NCBI GenBank assembly: GCA_029215795.1
Contig: JARDYH010000002.1
Coordinates: forward strand, 59,063,001-59,127,000
Length of the DNA stretch: 64,000 nt
Direction: 5' to 3'
DNA from: Anniella stebbinsi
Lineage: Eukaryota; Chordata; Lepidosauria; Squamata; Anniellidae
The notes under the pieces were generated by a model. That model was not told where the DNA came from, made no database searches, and worked only from the letters and a program-made list of their open reading frames with translations. Of the stretch, positions 36,827 through 46,560 are shown one piece after another (the first letter of the stretch is position 1; the number at the start of each line of letters is the position of its first letter). The position numbers and the translations under genes were made by a program.

Positions 36827-37919
36827 ATGACAAACATCACATCTCATTTGGCTGTTAGTCAAATCATGACCTTCTCAGAGCTTTCTTACGTTTATAATTA
36901 AGGAGGCCATCACAAAAGGTAATTGCTCAGAAGAGGAATTGACCACTAGGAAACAAAGCCTTGGCTATGTAGAAGTTTCTCCTCTGGATGCACATGTAAC
37001 TGCTATGGATCTCAGCCATCCAGTACTTTTCTCACTACACTTGACATTCTGGATAGCCATTTTCTTGATAATTAATACCATATGGAAATGTTGTCCATCA
37101 GTGCTAGGTTTATTATTACTCTCTCTCTCTTCTATGCCTCGAATACTTGCTTCTCATCAGTGATGATACATTTGAAAGTTTAGCATTAATGACATTATGT
37201 AATTACAGTTTACTGGGGCTACACACAAAATACGAGATTATAATGCATGAATGAGTAGTGATTAGAAAAGGAAGATTGTAGCTCTCCCAGACTTAAACAG
37301 CTAAATTACTCCATTCTCTTATGAGTTTTAAGTAATTATCCCTTGAAATACATATGGCATTATATTAGTGTTGTTATAAAATAGGTATGCTTCATTTATA
37401 TTTATGCTGAAGAAACTTAAAGTTATATTCTCTAGCTTGGTTACGTTTTGCAGATTGTGCATTCAGAGCCTACATGCATTATAGGGCTTTTTGCAAAGAG
37501 CCTCTTGAAATTCACCATTCTAGAGAAACTATTTTATCACATTTCTCCAGGGGGAGAATAAATTCTCTGACAGTTTCTCAGGGGTAAGATTCACCATAAG
37601 AAATAGCAATAGCAAAGCTTCTTTCTTTCTTTTTTTCTCCTATTTTTTCCCTTACTGCCACTGGAAGTGGCAACAACAGCAACTGTGTTGACAGTCTGAC
37701 CACCATTTTGTATCTTCCACAGTGCCCTGGACTTGGGCTTATTCCAGGGCATGGTGGAGGAAACAAGTTCCCTCTCTGCCCCCCGCCCCAAATGGTGGAG
37801 AATATGCCGAGAACTATCTGCAAAGAGGCCTTCTTTTGGGGGGGGCAGGGGGTGAGCCTAAGAAAAATCTCAGATTTTTTTTCAGAAAAATGGCTACTGA
37901 GAAATTTCAGGTCTGGTTT
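36827..37919. other. no recognised gene
   Basis: No repeat termini or coding motif. Opposing frames at 37578-37992 are not supported by any domain. Confidence 0.5.
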
Positions 37920-38105
37920 TATGTATACAGTGGTAGAGCACACACTCTACACACAGAAGCTCCCAGATTCAAACCCAGGCATCTCCAGGTAAAGGTAGAA
38001 AATACCCCTGCCATGAAACCTGGAGTGCCACTGCCAGTCAGTGTAAACAATACTTAGCTAGATGAACCGTTGGTCTGACTTAGAATATGGCAGTTTCCTA
38101 TGTGC
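37920..38105 (+). mobile_element. tRNA-derived SINE, near full length
   Basis: The head is acagtggtagagcacacact, then cagattcaaacccaggcatc and tccaggtaaagg. The tail is cagtcagtgtaaacaatact, agctagatgaaccgttggtc and tatggcagtttcctatgtg. Confidence 0.8.
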
Positions 38106-38118
38106 CACTAGATTTAAT

Positions 38119-38540
38119 CAATGGAGTCTGGTGAGTTTTAGTCAGCAGCAATCAGAACTCTAAAAAGCTATCCAAGGTGCTGAACCTATATTTGGGTTGT
38201 GTTTCAGCACCTTGGATAGCTCCTTTAGAGTTGTCACTGGTTCTGACTGAAACCTTGGCCTAATCTACACCAAGCAGGATATTGCACTATAAAAGCAATA
38301 TGAAAGTGATACATAAAAGGCAGGAGCCACACGAAGCAGGATATAGTGCTATTAAAGCAGTATCTGGTATATGTCAATGGGCCCAAACAGTTGTCAGTGA
38401 ACTTCAATATCACTATAAAGCAGTAGTGTGGCTCCTGCTTTTTATATACCACTTTCATAGTGCAATATCCTGCTTGGTGTAGAGTAGGCCCTGGAGTGGA
38501 TTCATAGTCCCACTGAAATTGGAGCCACTAAACTCCACTG
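38119..38540. mobile_element. palindromic hAT-like MITE (cagtggaggc family) carrying a nested MITE
   Basis: It starts caatggagtctggtgag and ends actaaactccactg. The flanks gatttaat (38111-38118) and gatttatc (38541-38548) match at 6 of 8. It is interrupted between ctgactgaaacc and ggagtggattcatag by the 38258-38490 element. Confidence 0.75.
38258..38490. mobile_element. MITE with gatctacacc-type ends, nested
   Basis: It starts gcctaatctacaccaagcag and ends in the inverse, ctgcttggtgtagagtaggc. The arms include gatattgcactataaaag and its partner. The order gives a relative age: younger than the host MITE. Confidence 0.75.
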
Positions 38541-38548
38541 GATTTATC

Positions 38549-39537
38549 CAACACATGAATGTGAGGAGTGTGCCCAGCAGGCATAATCCCCCCCACCCGT
38601 GTTTATTGCTACACTGTTTAAATGTTTACACATGGCTCATGTCCTCTCCCTCTCATCAAACCAATATTGGTGGATGGTGATTGACTTCCTTGAACTGATG
38701 CATTTCTATTCTTTGAACCTATTTGAAACATAGGAGAGAATAAACAGCGAGGGGAAAGCTCAAGTTGCTACTAGTATGCAGCTTACATTTTATATTCCAG
38801 ATTTACATTTGCTCTCACATCATAATAAATATTCCCACTTACCCTGCAAATTTCAAAAATGTTTATGTCAGGGCTGAGATGCATCATGTGCTCAGTTCCT
38901 TAATATTTCTTCCGGAGACACACCTCATGCTGCAATCTATTTTTTCCTGACTTTTCAACAATCTAATTTACTGTCATAATTGCTTGTGCCAATTCAAGGC
39001 CCATTGTTCCGCAACACGCAAATATTTCTACATAATATTTCACTGTTTTTTTTGTTGTGCTAATTGGCATGTGCCAGATCAAGATGGAAGTACAGCGGTT
39101 TTTAGAACGTTAATTACAAGTCCCTCTTCCTTCGGCTTGAGTGTGCTCCACAGATCACGAATTTGACATTAATCAAGCAAGGCAGAACTCCAATGAAATA
39201 TGTAAAGATATGACATTCAGTTAAAATAAAGCTCTTTGTGTCTGCTGTTTCTGCCAGTGAGTTACAGATTTCACATCTGTGGTAATTATTTCACAAAGCA
39301 ATTCTAGTGAGAATGGGCAGGCCTCCTGCACTCCACACAGACTTGGTCTATATGTCTAATAAGGCACTTCGAGCCCTATGTTTCTATGATGACATCCCAT
39401 GACAATGAAGATGGTCATGGCAAATAAATCAACTTCCAATGCAGTTCAAAGACCAGTTGCATTCAGGGGGCCAGGAGAGAAGATGTGCCATGGAAACTCT
39501 GACCAGAACTTAAGGGGCCCTTCGGATACCAGTGGTA
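38549..39537. other. unique-looking AT-rich stretch
   Basis: No repeat signature, palindrome or coding motif was recognised from 38760 to 39290. It could be ordinary unique DNA or a conserved non-coding element. The sequence alone cannot tell. Confidence 0.35.
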
Positions 39538-40246
39538 ACTTATTCCTGTATTACACTTTTATCCCACCCTTTCTCCAAAGAATTCAGCATGAGTTTTCTG
39601 CATGCTCCATCACTGCCATTTTAGTCTCACAACCGCCTGAGGTAGATTGGGCCTAAGTGATAGTGGGTTGGATCCAGTTTTACATTGGATCAACTGCACT
39701 GGCGGAAGTGGACTTTCCTGCCCCCCCTCCTTCTCACAGCAGACCTTCCTGCCCCCTGAAATTGCTTCAGTGAGAACTTGGAGACCCTTCTGAATGGGAT
39801 GAACCATGGTGTGGGAGAATGAGGAAGCTCCCCAAAGCAGGCGGAGGGACCTTCTACAAGCAGAGCACATCCTCCTGGAGAAAGTCCCTTGCTCCCATGG
39901 AAGGCAGATCCTGGATCCAACAGAAGCCCTATTCAGGCATACTGGACCTGAACAGAACAAGCATGCAAGGAGAGGATTTTCACCGTTCTGGCTCATGGAG
40001 AAGGAGCCATTGTTCTGACTCCTTCATCAGACAGTCGCCCCCCACAGGTAGAGGGTGATGAATGCAGTGATGGAGAAGGGCCGGACTGGAGTGTTCCCTC
40101 TTGTTTCATGTTTGATCTATGCAGGTGCAGAATGACTGAATAGGACTCCAGTGACTGGCCCAATGTCACCCACTGAGCTTCATGGATGACTGGGGATTGG
40201 AACCCATCCAATTTCGATATTCTGTCTAGTCCACCACTCTTACCGT
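39538..40246 (-). mobile_element. tRNA/MIR-like SINE, antisense, split by a MITE
   Basis: The right-hand half of the SINE (tcacaaccgcctgaggtaga) lies at 39538-39663 and the tRNA-like half (ctggcccaatgtcacccact, gagcttcatgg) at 40136-40246. The intervening DNA carries the 39664-39924 element and a further 200 bp of unknown origin. Confidence 0.65.
39664..39924. mobile_element. MITE with gggttggatcca ends, nested in the SINE
   Basis: The left terminus gtgggttggatccag is inverted at the right (cctggatccaac). The interior has ccttctcacagcagacctt as in the 59321-59556 copy. Confidence 0.65.
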
Positions 40247-41061
40247 GAGAGCCTATAAATAAAGGACATGCCCCACAACAGAATTGGACATGCCCCACAA
40301 CTGAAAGACAGTCTCTAAAGATTTAAGTTTTAGGTTATTTCACAGGCACTGGAGAATTAAAAAAGAAGCAAACACCTCACACATTCTCTCTAATGCCTTC
40401 TTCTTGAGAAATCCAAAGTGTGACGGCTTTTAAGAGATCCCCCTGCACACAAAGCCTGTTGTAATGGATTTGTGACCATAGCATAAAGTTACCTCAGGTT
40501 GGCCTTTCTTTTGCTTTCACAGCAGTTTTTCTTCCTGACTTTTTCTTCTCAGAGATGTATCATAAATATACGTTGCAAATGTTGGTATGTAGAAGAGTGA
40601 ATGGCTCCCACATGGAGACTTTAAGCCATTCCAGAAAAGCTGTTACATCAGTTGCTGAACTAATCAGGTTATTTACTAGGTTATTTCCTCCTTATAATTC
40701 ATGATACATCAACTGTGGCATTCGGATTTGTTCCCCTGTCCCTTCCCTAATCTCAGTAGCCAAAGTATTCAAAAGCTGGGGCTGCTGTAGACAAGATCTA
40801 TAATTGCGCGGCTCAGCATTTCTGTTTGTCAGGGCTATATAAAACAGAGGGAATTTATTTCCTTAGTGAAATGATACCAGCACAACAACAAAAAAGGTTC
40901 ACGTGGAATAAGAAGTCATCATGGCGTTGCAAAAGACCAAATATCTTTCATATCAATTTTCTGAAGAGATGATATTGAATTGAATTCAATTTGATGTATG
41001 AAACTTGTGTTTGACAGTTACTCTGAATCTGCAAGTAACGAGTGATGACGCTGGGAGGATG
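40247..41061. other. no recognised gene
   Basis: Ordinary sequence up to the transposon insertion site. Confidence 0.5.
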
Positions 41062-41069
41062 ATTTCAAC
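41062..41069. repeat. left target-site duplication (atttcaac)
   Basis: It is identical to 50012-50019 on the other side of the transposon. An 8-bp duplication is the hAT hallmark. Confidence 0.95.
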
Positions 41070-41088
41070 TAGGGATGTGCACTGACCC

Positions 41089-41216
41089 CCCGGATCGGAT
41101 CGGATCACGGATTGGGATCGGACCTGGGGGGTCGGATTGGATCGGATCGGAGGTTGGCCGGATCGGATTGGATCCAATTCCGATCCAAAAATCGGATATC
41201 CGATTTTCGGATCGGA
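41089..41216. promoter_or_regulatory. left subterminal gatcgg array
   Basis: About ten copies of cggat/gatcgg in both orientations lie within 150 bp of the terminus. In Ac and other hAT elements such clustered subterminal motifs bind transposase; that role here is inferred. Confidence 0.6.
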
Positions 41217-41958
41217 TGCCTTTTAATCACTTAAAAATTGATTTTGGAGGGTAGAAAAGCCTGTATCTTTGCTATTTTTTAAGATAGAAGCATGAAACTT
41301 TGTACATGTGAAGATGGGATGTTGCCAATCATGTGCCCAGAATTGCAGACACGGGTGCAGGCGTTACTTGTAAGTAAGCCGTTGAAAAAGTCACTTTTTC
41401 ATCATCATCTCCTTTTTCAATTTACTCCTCTGCTGCTTTTTCAATTTACTCTTGTGTCTCAGGAGCATGTGAAAAAGGGTTTTGGTTTGGCAGGTAAGCG
41501 ACATAGACCATGCCCCCAGTTGGGGAGCGCACTGAAGGGCTGTCGTACTTTACTCTCTTTTGCAGACAGATGGGCACAGTTTAACTGAAATGGCAGTGAA
41601 AGTTGTGTTTGCCCATTGAATGCACATCACGTCCCCAGAACTGAACCCAAACTTGGGGAGCAACAGGTCTCGGTTGCTCTGCCCCCTATTATCAGACAAA
41701 GGGGCATGTCCCTCACTGAAATGGAACTGGCTTGGGAGTAAGGAAGACTATTGCGAAGTGCTCTCTCATTAGATGCTGTCCTTACAAACGCCACTACCAT
41801 CAGGAGCACACATTCACCCCTGTTTCACACAGACACATGGCAGGAGTGTAATTGAACTTTGGGGACTCTGTAGAATTCTATTTGAGGGGAACACCCAGCC
41901 TCCCTTAGCATCAGCAAGTGGAGCGGCATGCTACACTCGGCTCGCTGGTTGGATGTGG

Positions 41959-42640
41959 CAGACATCAGCAACAGCAGGTATGCAGGCAGGCATTCAGTGG
42001 GCGAAATCAGGAACGCAACGGAACGCAACGGAACGCAACGGAACGCAACGGAACATTGGGGACTGGGTGGGGTTCACCTTGAGGGAGAACCCCAAGTCCC
42101 ATGGCTTGTGCAAGGAGAGTGGCGGGCGCTCCTCGCAGGTGCTAGGATCAGGCAGGCAGCATCAACAGCAGGCAGGCAGACATTCAATGGGCAAAGTCCA
42201 AAGAGACACGTTGGGGACTGGGTGGGAGCTTCCCCTTGGGGGGAAGCACAAGTCCCATGGCTTATGCAAGGAAGGCAGCGGGCTCTCCTCGCAGGTGCTA
42301 GGATCTGGAAGGCAGCATCAGCAGCAGGCAGGCAGACATTCAACGGGCAAAGTCCAAACAGCAACGTTGGGGACTGGGTGGGCGAGTCCCATGGCTTGTG
42401 CAAGGAAGGCAGCGGGCTCTCCTCGCAGGTGCTAGGATCTGGAAGGCAGCATCAGCAGCAGGCAGGCAGATATTCAACAGGCAAAGTCTGAAGAGACACG
42501 TTGGGGACTGGGTGGGCGAGTCCCATGGCTTGTGCAAGGAAGGCAGTGGGCTCTCCTCACAGGTGCTATGATCTGGAAGGCAGCATCAGCAGCAGGCAGG
42601 CAGATATTCAACGGGCAAAGTCTCTCCTTTTCGGGGCACT
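41959..42640. repeat. 134-bp tandem repeat inside the transposon
   Basis: The anchor ggcaggcagacattcaa occurs at 42171, 42327, 42461 and 42595 (spacings 156, 134, 134), with a partial unit to the left. The first spacing is longer by 22 bp. At 42011-42055 there is an inner 10-bp repeat of acggaacgca. The 220- and 187-codon plus frames and the minus frames here are products of this repeat, whose 134-bp period is not a multiple of three. It would lie in the 3' part of the exon-array transcript. Confidence 0.8.
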
Positions 42641-45499
42641 GTGGCACAGAGTTCCATGGACTGCAAAAGAAGAAGGGAAAAATAAGGAATGACTATCAGA
42701 CTACACTATCTCCTTCCCACCTAGGACTGTCACGTTGCCAGTCCCGATTGCCCACACTTCACCATTAGACGCACGGGACTGCCTGCTTACTCAGAAGTAA
42801 GCAGGCAGACAGCTCCTCTTCAGTTAGGAAGGTGCCCTTCCCATTCACAGAACACTAACCTTAGTCGTGAGGGCATTGTTGATAAGAGGGCCACTTCCAG
42901 TGACGGGCAGGTGGGCAGTCTGGATTCCCGTCTCTCCCGGGCACTGTAGCGCAGAGTTCCATGGGCTGCAAAAGAAGATGGGAAAGTAAAGATTAATGAC
43001 ATTTAATACTTTAACGACTGGCTCCCTCCCACCCAGGACGTCTTGTTGCAGTCCCGTGTGCCCATGCCCAAGTAGGCACACGGGGCTGCCTGCTTACTCA
43101 GAGGTAAGTTTGCAGAGTGCCTCTTACCTAAGTCGTGCAGGCGACGTGGATCAATGGGCCAGTTCCAGACGGCCGTGTCTTGGGGAAGACGGTCACTTAG
43201 GATTCCCGGGTCTGCTGTGCACTGAGGCGCAGAGTTCCGTAGGCTGAAAAAGAAGAAGGGAAAGTAAAGATTAGATAACACATAATACTTTAACAACTAG
43301 CTCCCTCCCATCCAGGTCTGGCATTTGGCCAGTCCTGAGTGCCCACGCCCCACCTTTAGCTGCATGGAGCTGCCTGCTCACTGGGAGGTCAGTTCTCAGA
43401 CTGCCTCTTACCTTAGTTGTTTGGGTGACATGGATAAGAAGGCCACTTCCCGGCACAGGTCGAAGTCTCTCCTGGGCGTTGTGGCACAGAGTTCCATAGG
43501 CTGAAAAAGAAGAAGGGAAAAAAAATATTTTATTCGAGTGCCTGAACAACTAGCACCCTCCCACCTAGAACTGGCCTGTTGCAGTCCCGTGTGCCCACGG
43601 CCAAGTAGGCACACGGGGCTGCCTGCCTGCTTCGTGCTTACTGGGAAGTAAGCTCTCAGACTGCCCCTTACCTTAGTCATGCGGGCGACGTGGATCGATG
43701 GGCCATTTCCAGGCGGGCAGCTCTTTGGGCAGACGGTCACTTAGGATTCCCGGGTCTGATGTGCACTGAGGCGCAGAGTTCCGTAGGCTGAAAAAGAAGA
43801 AGGGAAAGTAAAGATTAGATAATAAAATACTTAAACAACTGGCTCCCTCCCACCCAGGACTAGCCTGTTGGCCGGTCCTGTGTGCCCACGCCCAAGTAGG
43901 CACACAAGGATGCCTGCTAATTCGGAAGTAAGCTGGCAGACAGCCCCACTTCAATTAGGTTGCAGGTGCCCCCCCCATTCACAGAACACTTACCTTAGTC
44001 ATGAGGGCATTGTTGATAAGAGGGCCACTTCCAGGCGGACACTGATGGGCAGGTGGGCAGTCTGGATTCCCGTCTCTCCCGGGCACTGTGGCACTGAGTT
44101 CCATAAGCTGAAAATGAAGAAGGGAAAATAAAGATTAGATAACACATAATACTTTAACAACTAGCTCCCTCCCACGTTGGACTGGCAACTGCCCAGTCCT
44201 GAATGCCCACGCCCAACCGTTACGCACACGGAGCTGCCTGCTCGCTGGGAGGACAACTCTCTGACAGCCCCTTACCTCAGTCATGCAGGCGACTTGGATC
44301 GATGGGCCAGTTCCAGGCGGCCATGTCTTGGGGAAGACGTTCGGTTAGGGTTTCCAGTTCCGCTGTGCACTGAGACGCTGAGTTCCATAAGCTGAAAAAG
44401 AAGAAGGGAAAAAAAATATTTTATTAGAGATCCTGAACAACTAGCTCCCTCCCACCCAGGACTGGCATCTGGCCGGTCCTGTGTGCCCCCACGCCCAAGT
44501 AGGCACCCAGGGCTGCCTGCTTACTCGGAGGTAAGCTTGCAGACAGCCCTGCATCAATTAGGTTGCAGGTGCCCCCTGTTTACTTGACACTTACCTTCGT
44601 CATGCGGGCATCGTGAATAGGAGGGCTACTTCTAGGCGGGCACTGACGGGCAGATGGGCAGTCTGGATTCCCGTCTCTCCCGGGCACTGTGGCGCAGAGT
44701 TCCATGGGCTGAAATAGAAGAAGGGAAAGTAAAGATTAATGACATTTAATATTTTAACAACTACCTCCTTCCCACCTAGGACTGTCATGAAGCCAGTCCC
44801 AATTGCCCATGCCCAAGTAGGCACACCACACGGGGCTGCTTTCCTGCTTACTGGGATGTCAGCTCTTAGAGAGCCCCTTACCTCAGTCGTGCAGGCAACA
44901 TGGATCGATGGGCCATCTCCAGGCTGGAGGCCGGTTCTTGGGGAAGACGGTCAGGTTGGATTCCCGTCTTTGATGGACACTGTAGCACAGAGTTCCATAA
45001 GCTGAAAATGAAGAAGGGAAAATAAAGATTAGATAACACATAATACTTTAACAACTAGCTCCCTCCCACCCAGGACTGGCAACTTGCCGGTCCTGAGTGC
45101 CCATGCCCCACCATTAGCTGCATGGAGGTGCCTGCTCACTGGGAGGTCAGCTCTCAGTCAGCCCCTGACCTCAGTCGTGCGGGTGACGTGGATCGATGGG
45201 CCACCTCCAGGCTGGCGGCTGTGTCTTTGGGCAGATGGTTGGTTTGGATTCCCAGTTCTGCTGTGTGCTGAGACGCTGAGTTCCGTAGGCTGAAAAAGAA
45301 GAAGGGAAAAAAAGATTAGATAATTAAATACTTTAACAACTGGCTCCCTCCCACCCAGGACTGGCATCTGGCCGTTCCCGTGTGCCCACGCCCAAGTAGG
45401 CACACGGGGCTGCATGTTTGCTTACTGGGAGGTAAGCTCTCAGACTGCCCCACTTCAGGACACTCTCAGGTGTCCCTGCGTTGACTGCACACACTTACC
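42641..45499 (-). repeat. tandem array of about ten exon-like modules (splice sites in each)
   Basis: Read on the minus strand, each 257-321 bp module has a pyrimidine tract ending cttcttctttttcag, or a close variant, then a body beginning ccyAYGGAACTC, then a donor. Body coordinates are 45170-45289, 44882-45001, 44595-44708, 44276-44391, 43994-44107, 43672-43787, 43412-43500, 43128-43243, 42860-42965 and a last one with its 5' edge at 42660. Donors are GTAAG in eight of ten (including 45498 of the first exon), plus GTTAGT (42859) and GTCAGG (45169). Spacers are 162-209 bp, with tctaat-like branch motifs about 26-30 nt before the acceptor. Modules fall into two subtypes that roughly alternate. 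Frames 120 (45170), 114 (44595) and 114 (43994) are open in phase 0; others carry a TGA, or 116-bp lengths that break phase. The biology is unproven. Confidence 0.6.
45170..45289 (-). CDS. candidate internal exon, phase 0, open
   Basis: This 120-nt module is open over 40 codons in the phase left by the candidate first exon (45499-45675). It begins PTELSVSAH and ends with VTRTTE before the donor. The donor is GTCAGG, weaker than its neighbours. The peptide matches no family I recognise and is rich in P, S, T and R. The next module (44882-45001) has the same length but a TGA at codon 17, at the position where 44276-44391 has CGA, so that TGA looks like a CpG decay. Confidence 0.35.
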
Positions 45500-45675
45500 T
45501 TAGTCGTGCGGCCGCTGCGGATAGGAGGACCACTTCCAGTCACGCGCCTCCAGGCAGAGTCACAGCGGCACGGGCGCCTCCAGGCAGAGTCATAGTGGCA
45601 CGGGCGCCTCCAGGCAGAGGCAGGCAGGCAGAGTGGCAGGCGCTGGCACATTGCACAAGTAAGCAATAGAACCAT
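45499..45675 (-). CDS. candidate first exon of the exon-array gene
   Basis: From an ATG at 45675 the frame runs 59 codons to ACTAAG at 45499 and then a consensus donor GTAAGT. It starts MVLLLTCAMC, repeats an SAWRRPC-type motif encoded by a 30-bp tandem repeat, and ends GSGPPIRSGRTTK. That end resembles the ends of the downstream modules (…ALTTK, …TRTTE), so it fits the array as its first member. The initiation context is weak (c at -3, G at +4). Upstream copies of the same ATG exist at about 45943 and 45813. The function is unknown. Confidence 0.35.
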
Positions 45676-45995
45676 GGGTCCAGCCCACGCGATCCGGCTA
45701 CTTCACAATGGCGGCAACCTGGCGGGCAGGCAGGCAGAGGCAGGCGGGCAGGCAGGCAGAGGCAGGCAGAGTGGCAGGCGCTGACACATTGCACAAGTAA
45801 GCAATAGAACCATGGGTCCAGCCCACGCGATCCGGCTACTTCACAATGGCGGCAACCTGGCGGGCAGGCAGGCAGAGGCAGGTGGGCAGGCAGGCAGAGG
45901 CAGGCAGGCGCTGGCACATTGCACAAGTAAGCAATAGAACCATGGGTCCAGCCCACGCGATCCGGCTACTTCACAATGGCGGCAACCTGGCGGGT
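45541..45995. repeat. GC-rich tandem repeats (30 bp and about 134 bp)
   Basis: A 30-bp unit (cgcctccaggcagag…) is repeated about 2.6 times at 45544-45620. A unit of about 134 bp with anchor cattgcacaagtaagcaata is repeated about 2.8 times (45648, 45787, 45918 areas). The 138-codon minus frame here is repeat-derived and ends in TGA at 45540. Confidence 0.8.
45707..45983 (-). promoter_or_regulatory. three YY1-like motifs in tandem
   Basis: The motif aatggcggc, the inverse of gccgccatt, occurs at 45707-45715, 45845-45853 and 45975-45983, once per repeat unit. This is the YY1 core. It lies just upstream of the candidate first exon on the minus strand, where a TATA-less promoter would be expected. 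The role is inferred. Confidence 0.35.
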
Positions 45996-45999
45996 GGGC

Positions 46000-46530
46000 A
46001 GATTTTTTCAATCATATAGCCAAAAACACAACACACAGTGACAGCCCTGCAAGGCTGCCACATAGGTCCAAAAGACACAGACAGAAACAGTGTTGGATGC
46101 TTTGTCATCCACTCAGTGTAGGAGCCTGGAAGAGGAATCCTATCAGTTCCTTCGTTAAGAGTCAGAGGTGCATGCGTTCCTTGGAAATAAGCCTTCTTCT
46201 TCTGCAAAGTTCTCATGAGCCTATAACGTGGTCTTTTACAAGAAACGCACATGGAAGTGTGGGACCTTACAAATGGCCTAGAGGGAGTCATCAGGGGCCA
46301 ATTTCAGAGGCTCATGTGCAAGCACATTGGTTCAAGTCAAACAACATAGAATGTGTGAGATGCTTGTGCATCCCCTCAATATAAGAGGCTAGGAGAAGAA
46401 ACTAGATCCCTTCGGGATCCTTCGTTCAGAGTTGAGTTACTGAGCTATAAGCACAGCCAGTAAATTATAGAAAATTAAATTAACAAAAAATAATAATTAA
46501 AAAATCAAGGGCCTGCCAGAGCCTGCCAAA
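46000..46530. other. transposon spacer with a diverged internal duplication
   Basis: Blocks at about 46090-46170 and 46345-46440 are diverged copies (ggatgctttgtcatccactc against agatgcttgtgcatcccctc, both followed by aggagcctgg/aggctagg and ttccttcgtt/tccttcgttc). No coding motif was seen. It separates the transposase stop from the exon-array region. Confidence 0.55.
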
Positions 46531-46560
46531 AGGTGTGGAATGGATGGGGGTGCCTGCCAA

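Noticed and set aside
36465..36858. Opposing frames of 113 and 127 codons
   Set aside because: A palindromic MITE gives mirror frames on both strands. They are not genes.
41773..42491. Overlapping 220- and 187-codon plus-strand frames as a gene
   Set aside because: They are generated by the 134-bp tandem repeat and a 10-bp repeat. Both strands show repeat-coded frames, and the period is not a multiple of three.
42641..45499. CRISPR-like array (regular repeats and spacers)
   Set aside because: Units are about 290 bp and the whole unit is repeated. The context is a vertebrate transposon, not a prokaryotic locus.
45540..45956. 138-codon minus-strand frame, Cys/Pro-rich
   Set aside because: It is encoded by the 134-bp and 30-bp tandem repeats and is not in the frame that leads to the splice donor at 45498.
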